NCBI GenBank assembly: GCA_963678705.1
Contig: OY783216.1
Span: 2,852,001 to 2,916,000, forward strand
Direction of reading: 5' to 3'
DNA: 64,000 nt
Origin: Panorpa germanica
Lineage: Eukaryota; Arthropoda; Insecta; Mecoptera; Panorpidae
Shown here piece by piece: positions 34,161-47,732 of this stretch; the first letter of the stretch is position 1, and each line of letters opens with the position of its first letter. The notes beneath the pieces are model-generated. The model searched no databases, had not been told where the DNA came from, and saw only the letters and a program-made list of their open reading frames with translations. The position numbers and the translations under genes were made by a program.

Positions 34161-36977
34161 ATGTCAAACTTGATATGTAGTTTTCCATTTGAATTATTGG
34201 AATATATTTTTAATTTCTTTGATGGTGCTACTTTAATTAATGCCTCCAAAGTATGTCAACGCTGGAAAGAAATAACATTGTATATTTCAAGGGTTCGTTG
34301 AGAAATATTATTTAAACAAATTCGTTAAACCTGCCATTTATTTCTGAGCCAACACTTTTGGAAGAAATTTATACACTGAGACACTTTATTTTCATATAAT
34401 ATTTACATATTTTTAAATCAAAGTGTAAGGCGTAAACTAAGTGTAATTTAGTAAGGCGCAGATGAATTTAATAGTTTCCTTTACCCATATAATCATTTCA
34501 GAAACCCGATGTATGGAAAGGTATATTTTGCCAGGAGTTTGACTGGAATATCCGACATCAATTACTTGGAAAATACTGCGGCGAGTTCGGAGAAGACGAT
34601 TGGGAATATTGGCGCACCTTGTGCGCTAATGGATTTAAATGGCGGGATGTTTCTGTCTGTTTTCTACCAAATGTTTTTCTTCTATACGAAGAATTTGTCT
34701 TCTCTTGTTTAGTTAGAGGTACATTAATATTTAATACTGTGATCAGAAACGTACGTGGGTGCTACAAACTGTGCTTAGTGGGAAAGCAACACACTTCAGT
34801 ATCCTAAAAAGTAATTTAAAAGCCCAACGTTGATTTTTGGAAATTGTTATTTCTGTGTTGATATTTGCAGGGGGTTGTTTAGCCGTTGTTCTTCGGAAAC
34901 GGGAATACGATCACATTATATTTGACCCGGAGATGCATACTTTGCAGCAGGCGTGGTCACTTATGCTTGGAAATGAAGTTCCCATACTAACCCCGCTGAA
35001 CAAGTGTATGGAAAGCAAATGCTACCTCTACCAGAAGAAATCTACTCTCACCTTATGTCACAATAGAGCACCACGGTCACTGATTTTGTATGATGCTGTG
35101 CAGATGTACAAGTAAGATTGTTGACAAATTAAAACGTAGCCTGATAAGTTGTCAACACAAATGACATCTTATGAATAATGTGTTGCCACTGATTCAGGCG
35201 TATCACTTGCCGTTGCTATTGTATTCTCATTTATGATTATAGTCTTCGATGACTTTAGTTTATAAAACACAGTTTATTAAAATAGAATTAATAATTTGTA
35301 ATATATTTGAAGGGTAATTAACAACACATGCTACATTTTGACCGACAATCAGTTCCTCTACACCTGCGATTTAAGCCAACCCCAAATCGGGACACATCCA
35401 AGTTTTCGTTCTAGATGGAACGACGAAATAGACAAAATTGTTTGCATGAGTAATAGAGAAGAAGGCATCTCATTTTTAACTGAAAATGGGAAAATTTTAT
35501 TACTATCAGAAAATAATATAATAGAAGACGTTGGAAAATTGAAATTGGAAAGTGATACAAAATTCACACACTTTGAATGTGGTGTTGCTTTTTGTGTTTT
35601 AAGTGAGTGCATAATTTGGACTTGTTAAGTATTTAATTTTAATTTATACCTGCTTTTTAGAAGAATATAACGCCTGATAAGCAGTCAACACAAATAGCTT
35701 TTCAACAAGCCATAGCGAATAAGAATACTTTAAAATCATAAAACTGTAGTGCGATTTTGTAAAACACACTGTTTTTATAATTTAAGGCGACAACACCATG
35801 TATGTCTCAACTGGAGAGTCCGATAATGAAACGGCCTACTATTATTGCACGTTAGCTCTGAATTCATTTCCTACAGCATTCCGTCTTCACTGCAATCTTC
35901 TTATATTGGGCTTAAGTTGTGGTTTAGTAAGTATAAAGTAAATACTTTATTTGTGAAAGAAAAACTTTTTGTAAGAGCACAGATGTATTAGTTTTTTTTG
36001 TGTTTTGTTGTTGGTAACTTAACCATAATGGGCTTGTGTCCTATGTCTTAATTTCTACAAAAGTGTACTATATATTAATAAAGTGGGTTACTAGAACCTC
36101 AAATGTTCAATTATTTATTAATAACTCCTTCTATGTTAAGAGATAATAACAATTAAAAAAGTCATTTTGTCTCTTTAATTATTAAAGGGATTCAACGTTG
36201 TACACATTCCAAGTGCATGTGACATCACAGTCCTTGTGTAAGGTTATTAACCTTACAGCTCATAAATCTCTGCTATATGTATTTATATATCAAAATATCA
36301 AATATTATTTACAGTTATTTCAAGGAACAATCAAATTTCAATATTATGTCTGCCTTAGCAGGGTTAAATAAAATAAAAACTTATTATTCTTTGACTTGAC
36401 TTGATTATTTGACTACCAACAGCTACAGAACATTACCACAGCACTGACCTACTCAACAAATAACTGACGTTAAAATGCATTTCACGTCATACAAAAATGG
36501 CCGACCATTTCTAGCGCTAAAACTACAATTCAAACTTTTAATTGCTACATCTCCGTCAATATTTAGATATTTAATAAAATAGACACGCCAATACACAGTT
36601 ATTAACATCAATTTCAATCAACAATTGAAAAATCGACCACTAAAAAATGAGGACACAAGCCTATTTTAGGTAACGACATAAACCATCTATCCAGCAAAAA
36701 TTAATTCATTAGATTTCATTTATAGTTTATGAGATATAAGTCTGAGAAAAAATACAAACAGAATGATGAAATTTATATAAATGTTCTCTTTCAGATATAT
36801 ATGTATCATCTGAAATCAATTGCTGATGTTTTATCTTTAAATTTATTGAAATACTCATCTAAAGTGGTTCTTGGAAAATCACCTGTTATCTACATAGATA
36901 TTCAAGAGTTAGATGAAAACCAAAAAGTTATTGCATTACTTGAAAATGGGAAACTCTTTGAAATTGTATATGATTAA
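34161..36977 (+). CDS. F-box protein with a beta-sheet-rich, divergent C-terminal region
   Basis: Six exons join in phase to 423 aa: 34161-34292, 34502-34718, 34871-35111, 35313-35602, 35787-35926 and 36726-36977. Exon 1 is an F-box: CSFPFELLEYIFNFFDG, then LINASKVCQRWKE. Such a domain binds Skp1 and places substrates on an SCF ubiquitin ligase. The next part (WEYWRTLCANGFKWRDVSV) and the rest hold repeated hydrophobic/turn patterns (ISFLTENGKILLLSENNI, VIALLENGKLFEIVYD), suggesting a propeller-like substrate domain. No WD40, kelch or LRR consensus was identified. The exon 1 donor GTTCGT is weak. AATAAA follows the stop at ~37003. Intron 5 carries a transposon. The exact ortholog is not recognised. 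Confidence 0.85.
36028..36664 (+). repeat. ATGGGCTTGTGTCC element, copy 7, inside an F-box gene intron
   Basis: Full length from ATGGGCTTGTGTCCTATGTC to GAGGACACAAGCCTAT, TA before the left end. It fills most of intron 5 (35927-36725) in the sense orientation, ending ~60 bp before the exon 6 acceptor. Confidence 0.92.
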
Positions 36978-37708
36978 GCATATGCTATGTAACATACATT
37001 CTAAATAAAAAGTTATTTTTAATTTATTATAAAAAACATTTATTATTATAAATATCATAAATAAAGTTTACACACGTTAATATTAACATTCATCAATTTT
37101 TTAATATAATGATTAAAAAGTTAGGTTGACTCCAGTCAATTTTAGCTAGGTCATTATATAAGAAGAGTCAACCCTACTTTATAATTTTATTAGAAGATCG
37201 CTTTCATTCAAGTATGACTATTTTCCACTGGACATTTATTTATATACAAACACATACAAAAATACTGGAAGTATTTATTATAAATTAATTATATGAACTT
37301 TGGTTTCAATGAAATTTATATTTTCTTTATAAATATATAATTCGTGTTAAAAATTTGATTGATTTTCTATCAAAGAAATCGTTAATTGATTTACTCGAAT
37401 GATATTTTCAAAATTCTGTAAAATAATACCACGTATTATTTAAAGAATTTAGAAAAGTATTACGATATGTTTTGAATAAAAGTGAATTTAATAAATACAT
37501 GGGAATATTTCGTCCTTCTTTTGCAATATTACAAATGTTGCAAAGTTTGGTCAATGATTATGATTAAAGAATGAATATGAAGATTTAATGAGAATAGTCT
37601 TTTCGTTCACTTTTTAGAACACTAATTATATTTGTGACAAAAACAAGTTGTTGTTTTTCTCCGTTTTCTTGTTTTTATTTTTCTGGAACTATGTCCAGGA
37701 AGTTTATT
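36978..37708. other. Intergenic region between convergent genes (3' UTRs)
   Basis: The F-box gene ends from the left and IP3K from the right. AATAAA at ~37003 serves the plus strand. TTTATT at ~37674-37679 (AATAAA on the minus strand) lies ~30 bp past the IP3K stop. The sequence is otherwise AT-rich. Confidence 0.55.
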
Positions 37709-40700
37709 TCATAAAACAAGCGTTACTGATCGCGAGAAGTTTTTTTTTAGTGATATACTTGATTGTGAACTTTTGACTTCTTCAATTATTTCTATTAGTT
37801 GATCCATGCCATGAAGAAGACCTTCTTCAAAGTTTCCTGGTTGCCATGGTGTTCTATGGTCTACTGTAATATTTTCAGGAAGAGATCTTGCTTTTGCGAA
37901 ATCTATTAACCATGCTCCAACCTTTAACAAAAGAAATAAAAACGTTAAACACCGTTGAAAACTTGAATCAATAATAAGATTATTTTGTAAAATAATTAAT
38001 ATTTACCTTATTATCATCATAAACGATAAAAATACTGCTTCCAATTATTTCATGGGTTCTGAAGAATTCAGATTCTTCAATTTGCGTCCTCATTTGTTTC
38101 AGTCTTTCTAATAGAAGTGTTGTAGTATTTTTCTTTCCTCCAAGGAATAAAGAAATTGTGTTCATTACTTCTGAATGTGTTTTGATTCTTTTTAAATCTG
38201 TTATTGGTTCAGAACCACGAATTTTTAATGCTTCTATTCTGAATCCTTTGCTTTGAGATGATGACAATTCTTCTCGGAACATCATATACCGTAATTTAGT
38301 AATGGCACATGCACTGTGTTCTGCTGCTGTAGGAGCATTTACATCTACATCCACCATTTTTTTGTATAAGTCTGGTCTAGCTTTTGTATTTGAAACTTCA
38401 CTCTCTAAAAACGTTCTTTGACCCATTTTAATATCCATAACATGTGGATCCTATAACAAAAATATATTTAAATTAATTTCTCATAAATATATACATATAC
38501 TATTAGTATATTTTATATATATTAAACCATAACAGGTGAAACAAAGTATTTAAAGTGAAACTAACCTTAAAACCATGTAGTAAGTCTTGTAGCTCTATGT
38601 ATTGTTCACCCATCCATTGTTTTTCGCCAAGATAAGTAGGTGCTAATCTGGCTGCAACTGGATCATTAGAAATTGCTTTATATGCAACAGCTTCATGAGG
38701 TTCAGTTAATTTTTTGCACACAGCTCCTGGAGATGATGGTGTAATACTAGCTGGATGACCTGACAGTTGTAACCAGTTTGGGCCTCCTTGCAATAATGCT
38801 GGGCTCGCAGGTGCACTCAACTCCAACGCGTTCTAAAAATAAAATAAATAACAATTAATAAAAAGTTCAATCAAATAACCTTAGGTATCAAAAAAGTACA
38901 CGAACAAAAATTAATATATCAATTGAAGTATTAAGAAAAATATATACCAGCATAATTTATTGTTTATTTAATAATAATAATTATTATTATATAACTTCTA
39001 AGTTTTTGTAGATGATAAAATTAATCGTGAAAACGCTGATTAAACAAAAACTGTAAATGCAGTGCCGTGTCGTGTGCAGTATGAGTTACTGCCTTACAAG
39101 AAGTAACGAGAAGTAACAATATGTCATTATAGACGACTATGCACTTTTTTTTGTTGGTAGGGATTAAAATGGTGTAACTTGATGCAAGAAAGAAAGAGCT
39201 TGCTTTGAGTACATATAATGCATTAAGGTTGCTATTTTAAGATATAGTTTTTATTTGTAGAAATAAAGTGTTTCTTTTTAAATAAATAACTGTAAAAGTA
39301 ATTTAGAAATTAGTTACGCCTGATTGTATGCATGACGCAACACAACTTACACATATCAATACGATAAGTTTAAAAGTGGTTTTTAATAAGTTCCAATCGA
39401 TTTAAAATAGAAATGTGATAATACTTTGATTAATTTTCTTAATACTTCCTTTTAAAACGTACATAGAAAACCTTGAACTGTTGCAAACCCTAATAAAATT
39501 TATTTTTAAGAATAAATAAATAAAACTTTGTAAATAAGATTTTAATTAGTAAATTCAAAGCACAGAGTTCGCACAAATAGTGCGTGCAAAATAATAATAA
39601 AGTAAACATTGTTATCCCGAAGGAATTATGCAAATCTCAATGTCAACAGCAAATGTATTAATTATTTAAACAATCTTCTTGTGTAGTTAAAAATACAGTC
39701 ATATTTCGTTTGTTTAATTTCGTAAATAAAAAGGTCATTTATAATCGTAGTTAACAAATATTGCGGATGGAGAACCCTGGCACGCTTTGACAAAATTTTG
39801 CAGATGAACGTGTCTTGAAAAAACGGATGCAATTTAAATAATCGGAAATATTTTGCTAAAGTTTGAAGGGCAATTGAGTTTAAAATGATACACGAAATTC
39901 TTAATTTAAAGTTGGATGTGACTTGAATATATTTATTTAGTTTTCTTTATTGTTAAAATTGTACTTACAATTGCCAGAAATTTGAGCAGCGACATATTGT
40001 CTCTCTTCTGATTGTTTCTCTTTGAACTCCAGAATTTACCAAGCGGAGTTTCTCGTTGTTCAGAGTCCTGCAACAAACAATGGAATACATTCAATATAAA
40101 TTACATTTGAAACTTTATTGTTTTAGTTTATTTAAACACTGTGAAATCTCTTATCAAAAATCTTATCAGTATTTAATGTTTGTAGGTGTGTTGTATTCAA
40201 TTCTATTCAACAAAACAACACAATATAATTTGTTTATAACTTCAAATCTTTACCTCTGTTTAAACAATGGTTAGTTACACACAAATTATCAAAAAAAAAT
40301 TCTATTAATGATTCTCGAATTCGTTGATTAGATTTATAATCTATAAATTTAATGAATTACAGTTTTGAGGGGTTCCCATGAGGTAAATAATTTGTATACT
40401 CTCTGTATATAACAATAAATTACTCGCATGTGATATTTAAATTACAAAAGCTTCGAATTTAAAGATGATGTAATATAAAATAATTAACGAAATCGTTACG
40501 TTGTTTGGATTTGTTTAATATATATGTAATAATATACACCAGTAATATTTATGTATCTAATATATATTTAAAATAAAATAAAATAATAAAAAAACCATTA
40601 TAACGTTTTAAAATTAAAAAAAAATTAATTTTAGCAGAGATGGTCAAGTGAATAAATAAGAATAATTTATTTAGATATAAGAATTATAATATAGGTGAAG

Positions 40701-43700
40701 GATAAACATAAAGTTTCATCTTTAATACATGATTAATATATAGCTATTAATTTGAATGTTGTCTATTTATTTTTTCTTTTCTAAATACAAGCAACTACCT
40801 TAATAATAAAATATCAAGTTGTTGAAAACGACACAAAACATAACTGAAAGCCTCATTCTATTGACGTCAATGCATTTCAATGGTACTCATAATATGTAAA
40901 ACGAAACCATTATAAAACAAATTGTGAAGGATTCGGAGTAGGGGCAAAAATGATAACTTTTTATAGATAAATATGTACTTCACTGCGGTGTAAAAATATA
41001 TATAGAAACGTTACGTTCGTTTACGTTTTTGAAACCTGATTTTTACCATAAATTATGATATTTTTCTGCACTGTATATTCATAATTTTGTTAACATTGCG
41101 TGAATATTCGAACATTGACATTGCAAAAAAAAAATGAGTTGCAATGTTGGTTTATAAACTTAATTATTTAGTTAAATGCAATTTATATCGCTAGTTTAAA
41201 AAATATATCTTATTTTTAAGGTAATAATTTTATTTAAAGATAACTTTGTTTTATTAAACAGTATCATTAACAGAACTTAAAATGTCAATTCCTTAGCATA
41301 CCAAAGAAGGCAGAACTAAAGATTTTTTAAGATAAGACAACACAATAAACAGAATATATTTATACATAAGAACAAGCAAAATATTATCTAAATAAAAAAC
41401 ACTCCGATTCTTTTTCTAAACTAGATTTATGCAGCAATTAGAATTATAAAGAGTGGGTCAAATATCCTCGTATATTTCATGTCATACATTTTTATAATTT
41501 CGAAACCTTATACTAAAAAAAGGTGGTACTTTTAACCCATTCTTTTGTGGTTTGTGGTTTAATAGATATGATAAAGCGTATACTCTGATTAAAAAAACAA
41601 TTGTGATAATTGTCAAGCAAAAATATTATTATCATTGTAATATTATATATTTAAAATTAAATATCAAGTTCTTGACGTTTATTGAAATCTTTGAAACAAA
41701 TTAGAAAGTATTTATTGATTTTGAAATTATTACGTAATTATTTTATTATATGTTAATATTTGCAATGTTATAAGCAAAGGTTAATTTACAGGTTGCAAAG
41801 AATGTAATGCAATGCAGTTCATGCATGTTTGTACAGATCTTTTGTAATAATGAAAATATTATTTCTATAACACAACAAAATATACTTCGATAAAAATACC
41901 AAAATTAATCGAAAGATATTAATCACAATACACAATACTTGTATGTATTTCTTAATTTAAAACGTAGCTTATAAGTATAATGAAACAAAAATATTTGAAC
42001 ACAAGTTAATCTTTAGATAGGAGTAATTTTAAGCCGCATTTTCTATATTAGAAAATGTGCATACCATATGATCGTTATGTAATTTCAATGAAGCATTTCA
42101 TAATTTTGTTTCATAAATTATTCATAAGTAGAGCATGGAATTTGAATAAATTACATGTATACATAAAAAAATATATAGATATTTATTTAAACAAACGATT
42201 TAACGCTGTCTTAATCATATTTAAAAAAAAAATATTACGTTTCTTAAATACACAATATAGTTTGTTTGATTTGAAATCTTGTGAAAACCGGAACTAGAAA
42301 TATCTCACAAATGTGTTTGTTCACATTGTCTAAAGTAGCGCGCCGAATATTGCTCCGAAGTGAACCTAATGTATTTGAGTCGCAAGATTAAAAATTGAAC
42401 GTCTAAGCTATATCAGACGGTGGACATGAAAAGTGAAATAATTAGCAAGAAAACAAATACGCAAATATGCTAATGTAATAAAATGATCTTAAAAAGTGTG
42501 TAATTTATATATAATTTAGAATTGGAGAAGTTTAAATATTTGCCGCATGGCCCTGAGGTTATTTACATAGATAATTACACATGTGCTACAGCTGGTTTAT
42601 TTGAACAAATTAAACTCAACAAGTTCGTTAAGTGCAACTGGTTTTGTAGTAATAGTAATTATAAAAAAAGTAAATAAGACTTTATATAATAACACAGTAG
42701 GCTATATATACATATATGTAAATAATATTATACAAGCCTAAAATATATACAACCCAAATTACATTCAGAATATTGTGAACTAAGACAAATTTCCCGTATA
42801 TTGCGTCAATTAGAATAATTAATAATTCCCAGCGCTTTTATGTAACTAATGCGTGCGTACTGTATATGAATGACCTTATTTCAATATAATATGGAAAATA
42901 CTTTGAGGTTTTTGATACCATGGATTACGTTTTATAATACCAAGGCTCTTTTGTTATTTGAGTATATTTTAATTATTGAATTTAATATATGTAAATAAAA
43001 TGAATTTTAAGTAGGGTATAAAATTTCATTTAAATTTGTTGCGATAGAAGAATTATAACACTTGGCAACAGTATTAAACATAATACTCTAAACATAATAT
43101 AATACAAGAGATAACTTTCAAAATGTAAAAATTATTTTGTATTTACATTTGTTATCAGATATGGTGATTTTGTTACTTTAGGTAAAATAATACCGAAATA
43201 TGTTTTAGAAATTTGAGATGATACGCCATGCTTTATTAGCTACATAAAATAGAAAATGGTTAAGCTATTAGCTTTAAGATAGCCGATAGTTATTGATTCT
43301 CTTGTCTACCAATTCAAATAATTAATATTAACATTAAGACATTATTATTTGCTATAAGAAATGCTATATATCATGATAGTATAGTTTACATTTTAGCTGA
43401 GTAATATACATACAAGAAATATACAAAAAAATGACCAATTAATTTCCACGTATTTAAATATAATTCGTTCTAAACATGCCTACAAAAAATGTACTTGTTT
43501 AGATATTTTAATAAGAGATAAACCAATATTAGTTTAAAATTGTTTTATCTAAACCAAAATGGAACTCGTGAAAGTTACAAGTGTACAATGAAAGTAGTAA
43601 AAGTAGGTTTAACAACTAAAGTATTACAATATAAAAAGTAGGTAATTTATAAAAAAATATTTACCGAATTTGTGGTGTGTCTATAATTTCTATCAGCTCT

Positions 43701-43733
43701 CCATGCGATTGGTTGAACCATCACGGATGTCAT
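37709..43733 (-). CDS. IP3K: Inositol-1,4,5-trisphosphate 3-kinase
   Basis: Five coding exons in phase give 363 aa: 43665-43733, 39969-40067, 38566-38832, 38007-38450 and 37709-37921. The enzyme phosphorylates Ins(1,4,5)P3 to Ins(1,3,4,5)P4 in the cytosol, shaping calcium signalling. Family motifs are present: the inositol-binding P-x3-D-x-K-x-G as PHVMDIKMG (147-155), the GSSIFIVYDD motif (282-291), and the metal-binding LIDFAKA near the C-terminus (298-304). The N-terminal extension (MTSVMVQPIAWRADRNYRHT) and exon 2 are short, so this is a small isoform. The ATG at 43733 is the first after an in-frame stop. The first coding intron is 3.6 kb. A non-coding first exon further upstream is possible. 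Confidence 0.93.
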
Positions 43734-45077
43734 GACAGAAACAACTCCAAATAATAAAACGAAACACTTAATAAAAATCAATCAATCTATTGATTGAATC
43801 CACAACACCATTTATATTAAACCATTTACATAAAGTATCTCAATAACAGTTTAAAAATTAAATCACTTTTATTTAATAATTGATAAGGTTATGAAATAAC
43901 CTAAAATGCACAAATAAATATTCACAAAAACTTTATAGTAATTAACACAAGTTGTAGTTATATTTAATACAATTCTAATTGTTCTTTTAATTATGAATAA
44001 TACTGTAGAAACAATTAGTTAATTAATAACGTAGCTAGCTGTTAACTGTTCAATGCCTTGAACACTTCTGTTTTACAACGGTTGGCTTCAGCAGTATATA
44101 TTAAAGTCGAAAGCCAATATTATGAGTTATTTTCACATTCAGAAACGCGTTTCAATAATATGATGACGTACGAACATGGCAAAGGCTTATTCACAATAAT
44201 GAGGTTTCCTGTTAAACACATAGACTATTTGGTTCTGATCGTGTGTTTGAATAGTAAGTCAGGCTGTGAGAAAGATGATTCAGTTTCAAGGAACACGCAT
44301 GTACGAGTAAGTTGTATTACTACGACTTGAGAGGATTCAACATCTGGATTATTAATTGTATTAATTTAATGTCGTCATGGGATGGGAATTCTTTTTTTTA
44401 CTTTTTTTGGTTTATCTTTTGTATTAATCATTAGAGTATGTGAAGAATAAATATTGATGGTGAATTGACTAATAAGAATAAGTACTTTTTGTGTTTCTTC
44501 TTATAGTATTAAAGATTTGAATGGAATATTAAATATCCCTTATAGATTTAATGAGCATAGCTTCAATTTAGGCTTATGACACGTACTAAAATTTAAGGGA
44601 CCAACACTACGTCACGTTTTAAGTTTGGTGACGTCACGTTTTGATATTTCTATACTTGTTCTGCAACAGAGATGGGAATATGGATCTAAATAAAATATAA
44701 ACATGAACAAAACAATCTGTGACTTACGACCAAGCTAGCGGTGAATCATTTAGTACTACAAAGGGTTCATTCATGAATATTCATGACACCGATGACGCAT
44801 TGGGTTTGACAGCTCATAAACTTACGACCAGTGATTCTTGGACGCACTTGGACGAACTCGAAGATTCGGCTTTGGAACTTCGACATATACAAATCGGTTA
44901 AGAGTTCGATTCGATTCGATTGCAATGGTTTATTAAATGAATGTTACTGCATGTAGTAAAATGACGTCAGATAGCGTTTTATTCGATAGATATATAGCGA
45001 TAGAAATCTCTCACTCAATATTTGAGATACAATCCCAAACCTATGATATATTCAGTTAACACAAAACGTAATATTTG
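43734..45077. other. IP3K upstream region; no confirmed feature
   Basis: Mostly AT-rich. A perfect 16 bp palindrome TCATGAATATTCATGA lies at 44771-44786, inside a somewhat GC-richer stretch (44710-44900). That stretch also holds an open frame rich in Asp/Glu (SWTHLDELEDSALELRHIQI). Tandem GATTC units occur at ~44910. Neither a regulatory role nor coding is established. Confidence 0.4.
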
Positions 45078-45257
45078 CAGGTCCGCATTTGAGGGAGGGC
45101 AGGTAGGGCTACTGACCCGGGGCCTCCGCAATAGAGATAAAAGCAATAAATTTTTGAAAGACTTGACGGAAAAAAATTGTTCCTTTTATTCGGAAAATAA
45201 TTAGGAGCCTCCACTCCTTCGTTGTCCCAGGCCTGCACACCTCTAAATCCGGCACTG
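45078..45257. mobile_element. Small hAT-like element with perfect 8 bp TSD
   Basis: 180 bp, from CAGGTCCGCATTTGAGGG to CCTCTAAATCCGGCACTG, with short imperfect inverted ends and CAG/CTG termini. AATATTTG is duplicated on both sides (45070-45077 and 45258-45265). The body differs from the 3729 family apart from the GGGGCCT-like segment near the end. Confidence 0.85.
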
Positions 45258-45639
45258 AATATTTGTTACCTAACGATACGTTTTATTATCTACAAAAGTT
45301 TAACATAATTCTGCAAAATTGTCATTAAATAAATGCAAAAGACTAATTAATTTAATATGTAAGATCAAAAAAATATAAAATTATGTCGAAAGATACTTTT
45401 GTTATGTAATATTACTTTATAAAAACCTATAAAAGTTATGAAAAAGGTAAACTTTCTTATTTTAATTGTATTTAGCATATAATAAACTATTTTTGAATTA
45501 TTGAAGTCGTAATAAAATCTTGTTTGAGTTACTTAAGTAACTAAAAAGAACGATTTTAGGCAAAATTGAAACCGTTCTATATAAATTACATATTGTTTGG
45601 TTTCGTTTAAGTAAAATGTTACCATGATTTAAGATAAGG

Positions 45640-45910
45640 TTTGGTTTGTATGGTGAACTGCCTCTCTCCAAGTCTTGGGTGGGATCTGGCGGCTGGCGCA
45701 GCACTCCAGCTCATAGATTGCTTTTACTAAACAGTCATGAACAAAACGATGGCGTAGTCGGCGGTCTGCAGAAATCGTGAGCCTCGCGTTTACTGGTATT
45801 GCCATCGAACCATCAACTAGTAGTTACGCCTGTCTGCACACTGTTGACTCGACGGGGCGGAGGCGGCAATCAGTCGAATACGTTTCGATTCAGCGCTACG
45901 CGAATCTATT
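45640..45910. promoter_or_regulatory. GC-rich island upstream of IP3K, possible promoter
   Basis: GC-richer than its surroundings, with several CpG sites (GGCGTAGTCGGCGGTCTGC, ACTCGACGGGGCGGAGGCGG) and TCAGTCG, an Inr-like sequence. It lies 2 kb upstream of the first IP3K coding exon and could hold that gene's promoter or 5' exon, or another start site. Confidence 0.35.
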
Positions 45911-46572
45911 TATTACATAGATTCTTTTAAAAACGTAATTGTTTAGGCAAACCCATTTAATAATAATAAACACGTAAATGTGTAGTGGCGCAGTTTTGTT
46001 TTGATGATTAATCTTGTAGATAGACGTGTTTTTAAATAGTTCTAAACGATGGCTTTAGGAAAATGCATGATTCATGGGAAAATATAACAAACTGTTATTG
46101 TATAAACATGTATTGGACTTAAGATATATAACTTTTGCAAAATCCTAACAATACAAGACAAAATATTGTTAGTTGGGATTGAAAATCTGCATCGTTATTT
46201 AAATATGCTCATCGTAGATGAAGTATCACTAGAATAAAAGAATTAGCTGCTCAATATTGTTGAAGATCTGCGCAGATTGAACAGGATCAAGCTGTAATCC
46301 TTGTGACCTTGTGATTCTTTTGTTAAATCACACAAAAAACAGTCAGGAGTAACTAGGATTTGCTACAGTAATATTTAGTAACTAATATAAAAACTGTGTA
46401 CAATGGAAGACTAGATGTACTCTATTGATAGTTATATAATGCAATAATTCCCAGGAATACATACATAGCTATAACCAGCCATGTAGTGATCGTTTGTGTT
46501 GAAATAAGACCGAAGCAGATCTGGAGTTGTACTTGGAGTCTTAAAGTAAAATATCGCTAACAGAGAAGGCGT
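45911..46572. other. No gene recognised
   Basis: AT-rich flank without a supported feature. Confidence 0.4.
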
Positions 46573-46836
46573 TTGTTCTTTGTATAATTTATGTAAATTG
46601 TAAGTAAGTATTTTTTATGATAATTGATGAGAAATAAAATTGTATATTGGAAGTTTTATAAAAATTAACAAGCACAAAGATAACAAATATTAATGATGAT
46701 AAACTAAGGCACATGAATGCCTTAAAAGATATACGCAGAGATTCTAGTGGGATTTCTAAAGAGCGAAGCGCGAGATTCAAATACATAGATAGTAATTAAT
46801 TTTTCTACTTGGGTTGTTGCGCGAGAATGCGAGATA
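46573..46836 (-). repeat. hAT-like miniature element fragment (3729 family)
   Basis: Matches the interior of 3729-4107 in reverse (GTTCTTTGTATAATTTATGT through GATTCTAGTGGGATTTCTAA to TTCTACTTGGGTTGTTG). Both inverted ends are missing. Confidence 0.8.
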
Positions 46837-47277
46837 AATATTCAGAGATTCAGATAAATATTATTTAGAATTTCGTTATAAAACATCAATTGTTCCATTT
46901 TTACAGAAATGCTATGGCAATGATGATGAAACAATGATGATTATTATCTGATAAACAAAAGTGTTACATAATGATAACGATGTGTACATAATATAACCCG
47001 AAATACAGAACTATGCGCATGTCAGTCCACTTAACAACTTAGTTAAATAAGAGCGTTGACAGTTGATATATTGAGAGGACACGATAACAAGTTTTTTAAA
47101 CATTCAGGAAATTAAATGATGTAAATAAATTAAGCGAAGAATAGAAACTGATTGTTGAATTTTCATTATTTTAAACAAATATTCAACATGCAGCATCAGC
47201 GTGAGAACCGCAGTTGTAACGAATGGGTTAGAAACTTAAGCATCGTCCTCACTCTAATAAACTAAGAATTGAAACTT

Positions 47278-47519
47278 CCCAGTAAACATTTTGGAGTCAC
47301 TTTGACATCATATTGAAGATGCGTCATGATTTTTTTGTCATAAAAGAGTTCATTTATAGTTCAGTTTCTCACATTTTTTCATATAAAATGTCTACTTTAT
47401 CGGCTACAGATGACGGAACCACTCCACCTGTCGGAATAAAAATGAAGATAAAGTTGATGCGAACTATAATTGAAGTGAAATAGTGATAGAAACGTCACTA
47501 AATAGGGCACTTCACCAAA
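47278..47519 (+). repeat. CCCAGTAAAC element, short subfamily, 3' end lost
   Basis: Starts CCCAGTAAACATTTTGGAGT and ends CACTTCACCAAAT, lacking the final TGTTTACTGGG. Nearly identical in the body to 5267-5520. Confidence 0.85.
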
Positions 47520-47732
47520 TCAGACACAAATAACAATCCATCATAAACCTGCCCACAATATCAAACGCAAAAAACAAAACACAGCATCAGTGGTGAATTA
47601 AAGGACATACTTTCAAACAATACAGAAAACTTTCAAAAAGTACTGGAGAATCTTAATGATGTAAACAATATAAACCAAATTTAATTAAAATAAATTAACT
47701 TCAGGCGAATATGACCATGTTGTTAGAATCGC

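Noticed and set aside
42055-42297. 80-codon plus-strand frame in the first IP3K intron
   Set aside because: Composition equals the surrounding AT-rich intron (Lys/Ile/Asn/Phe-rich) and there is no recognisable motif.
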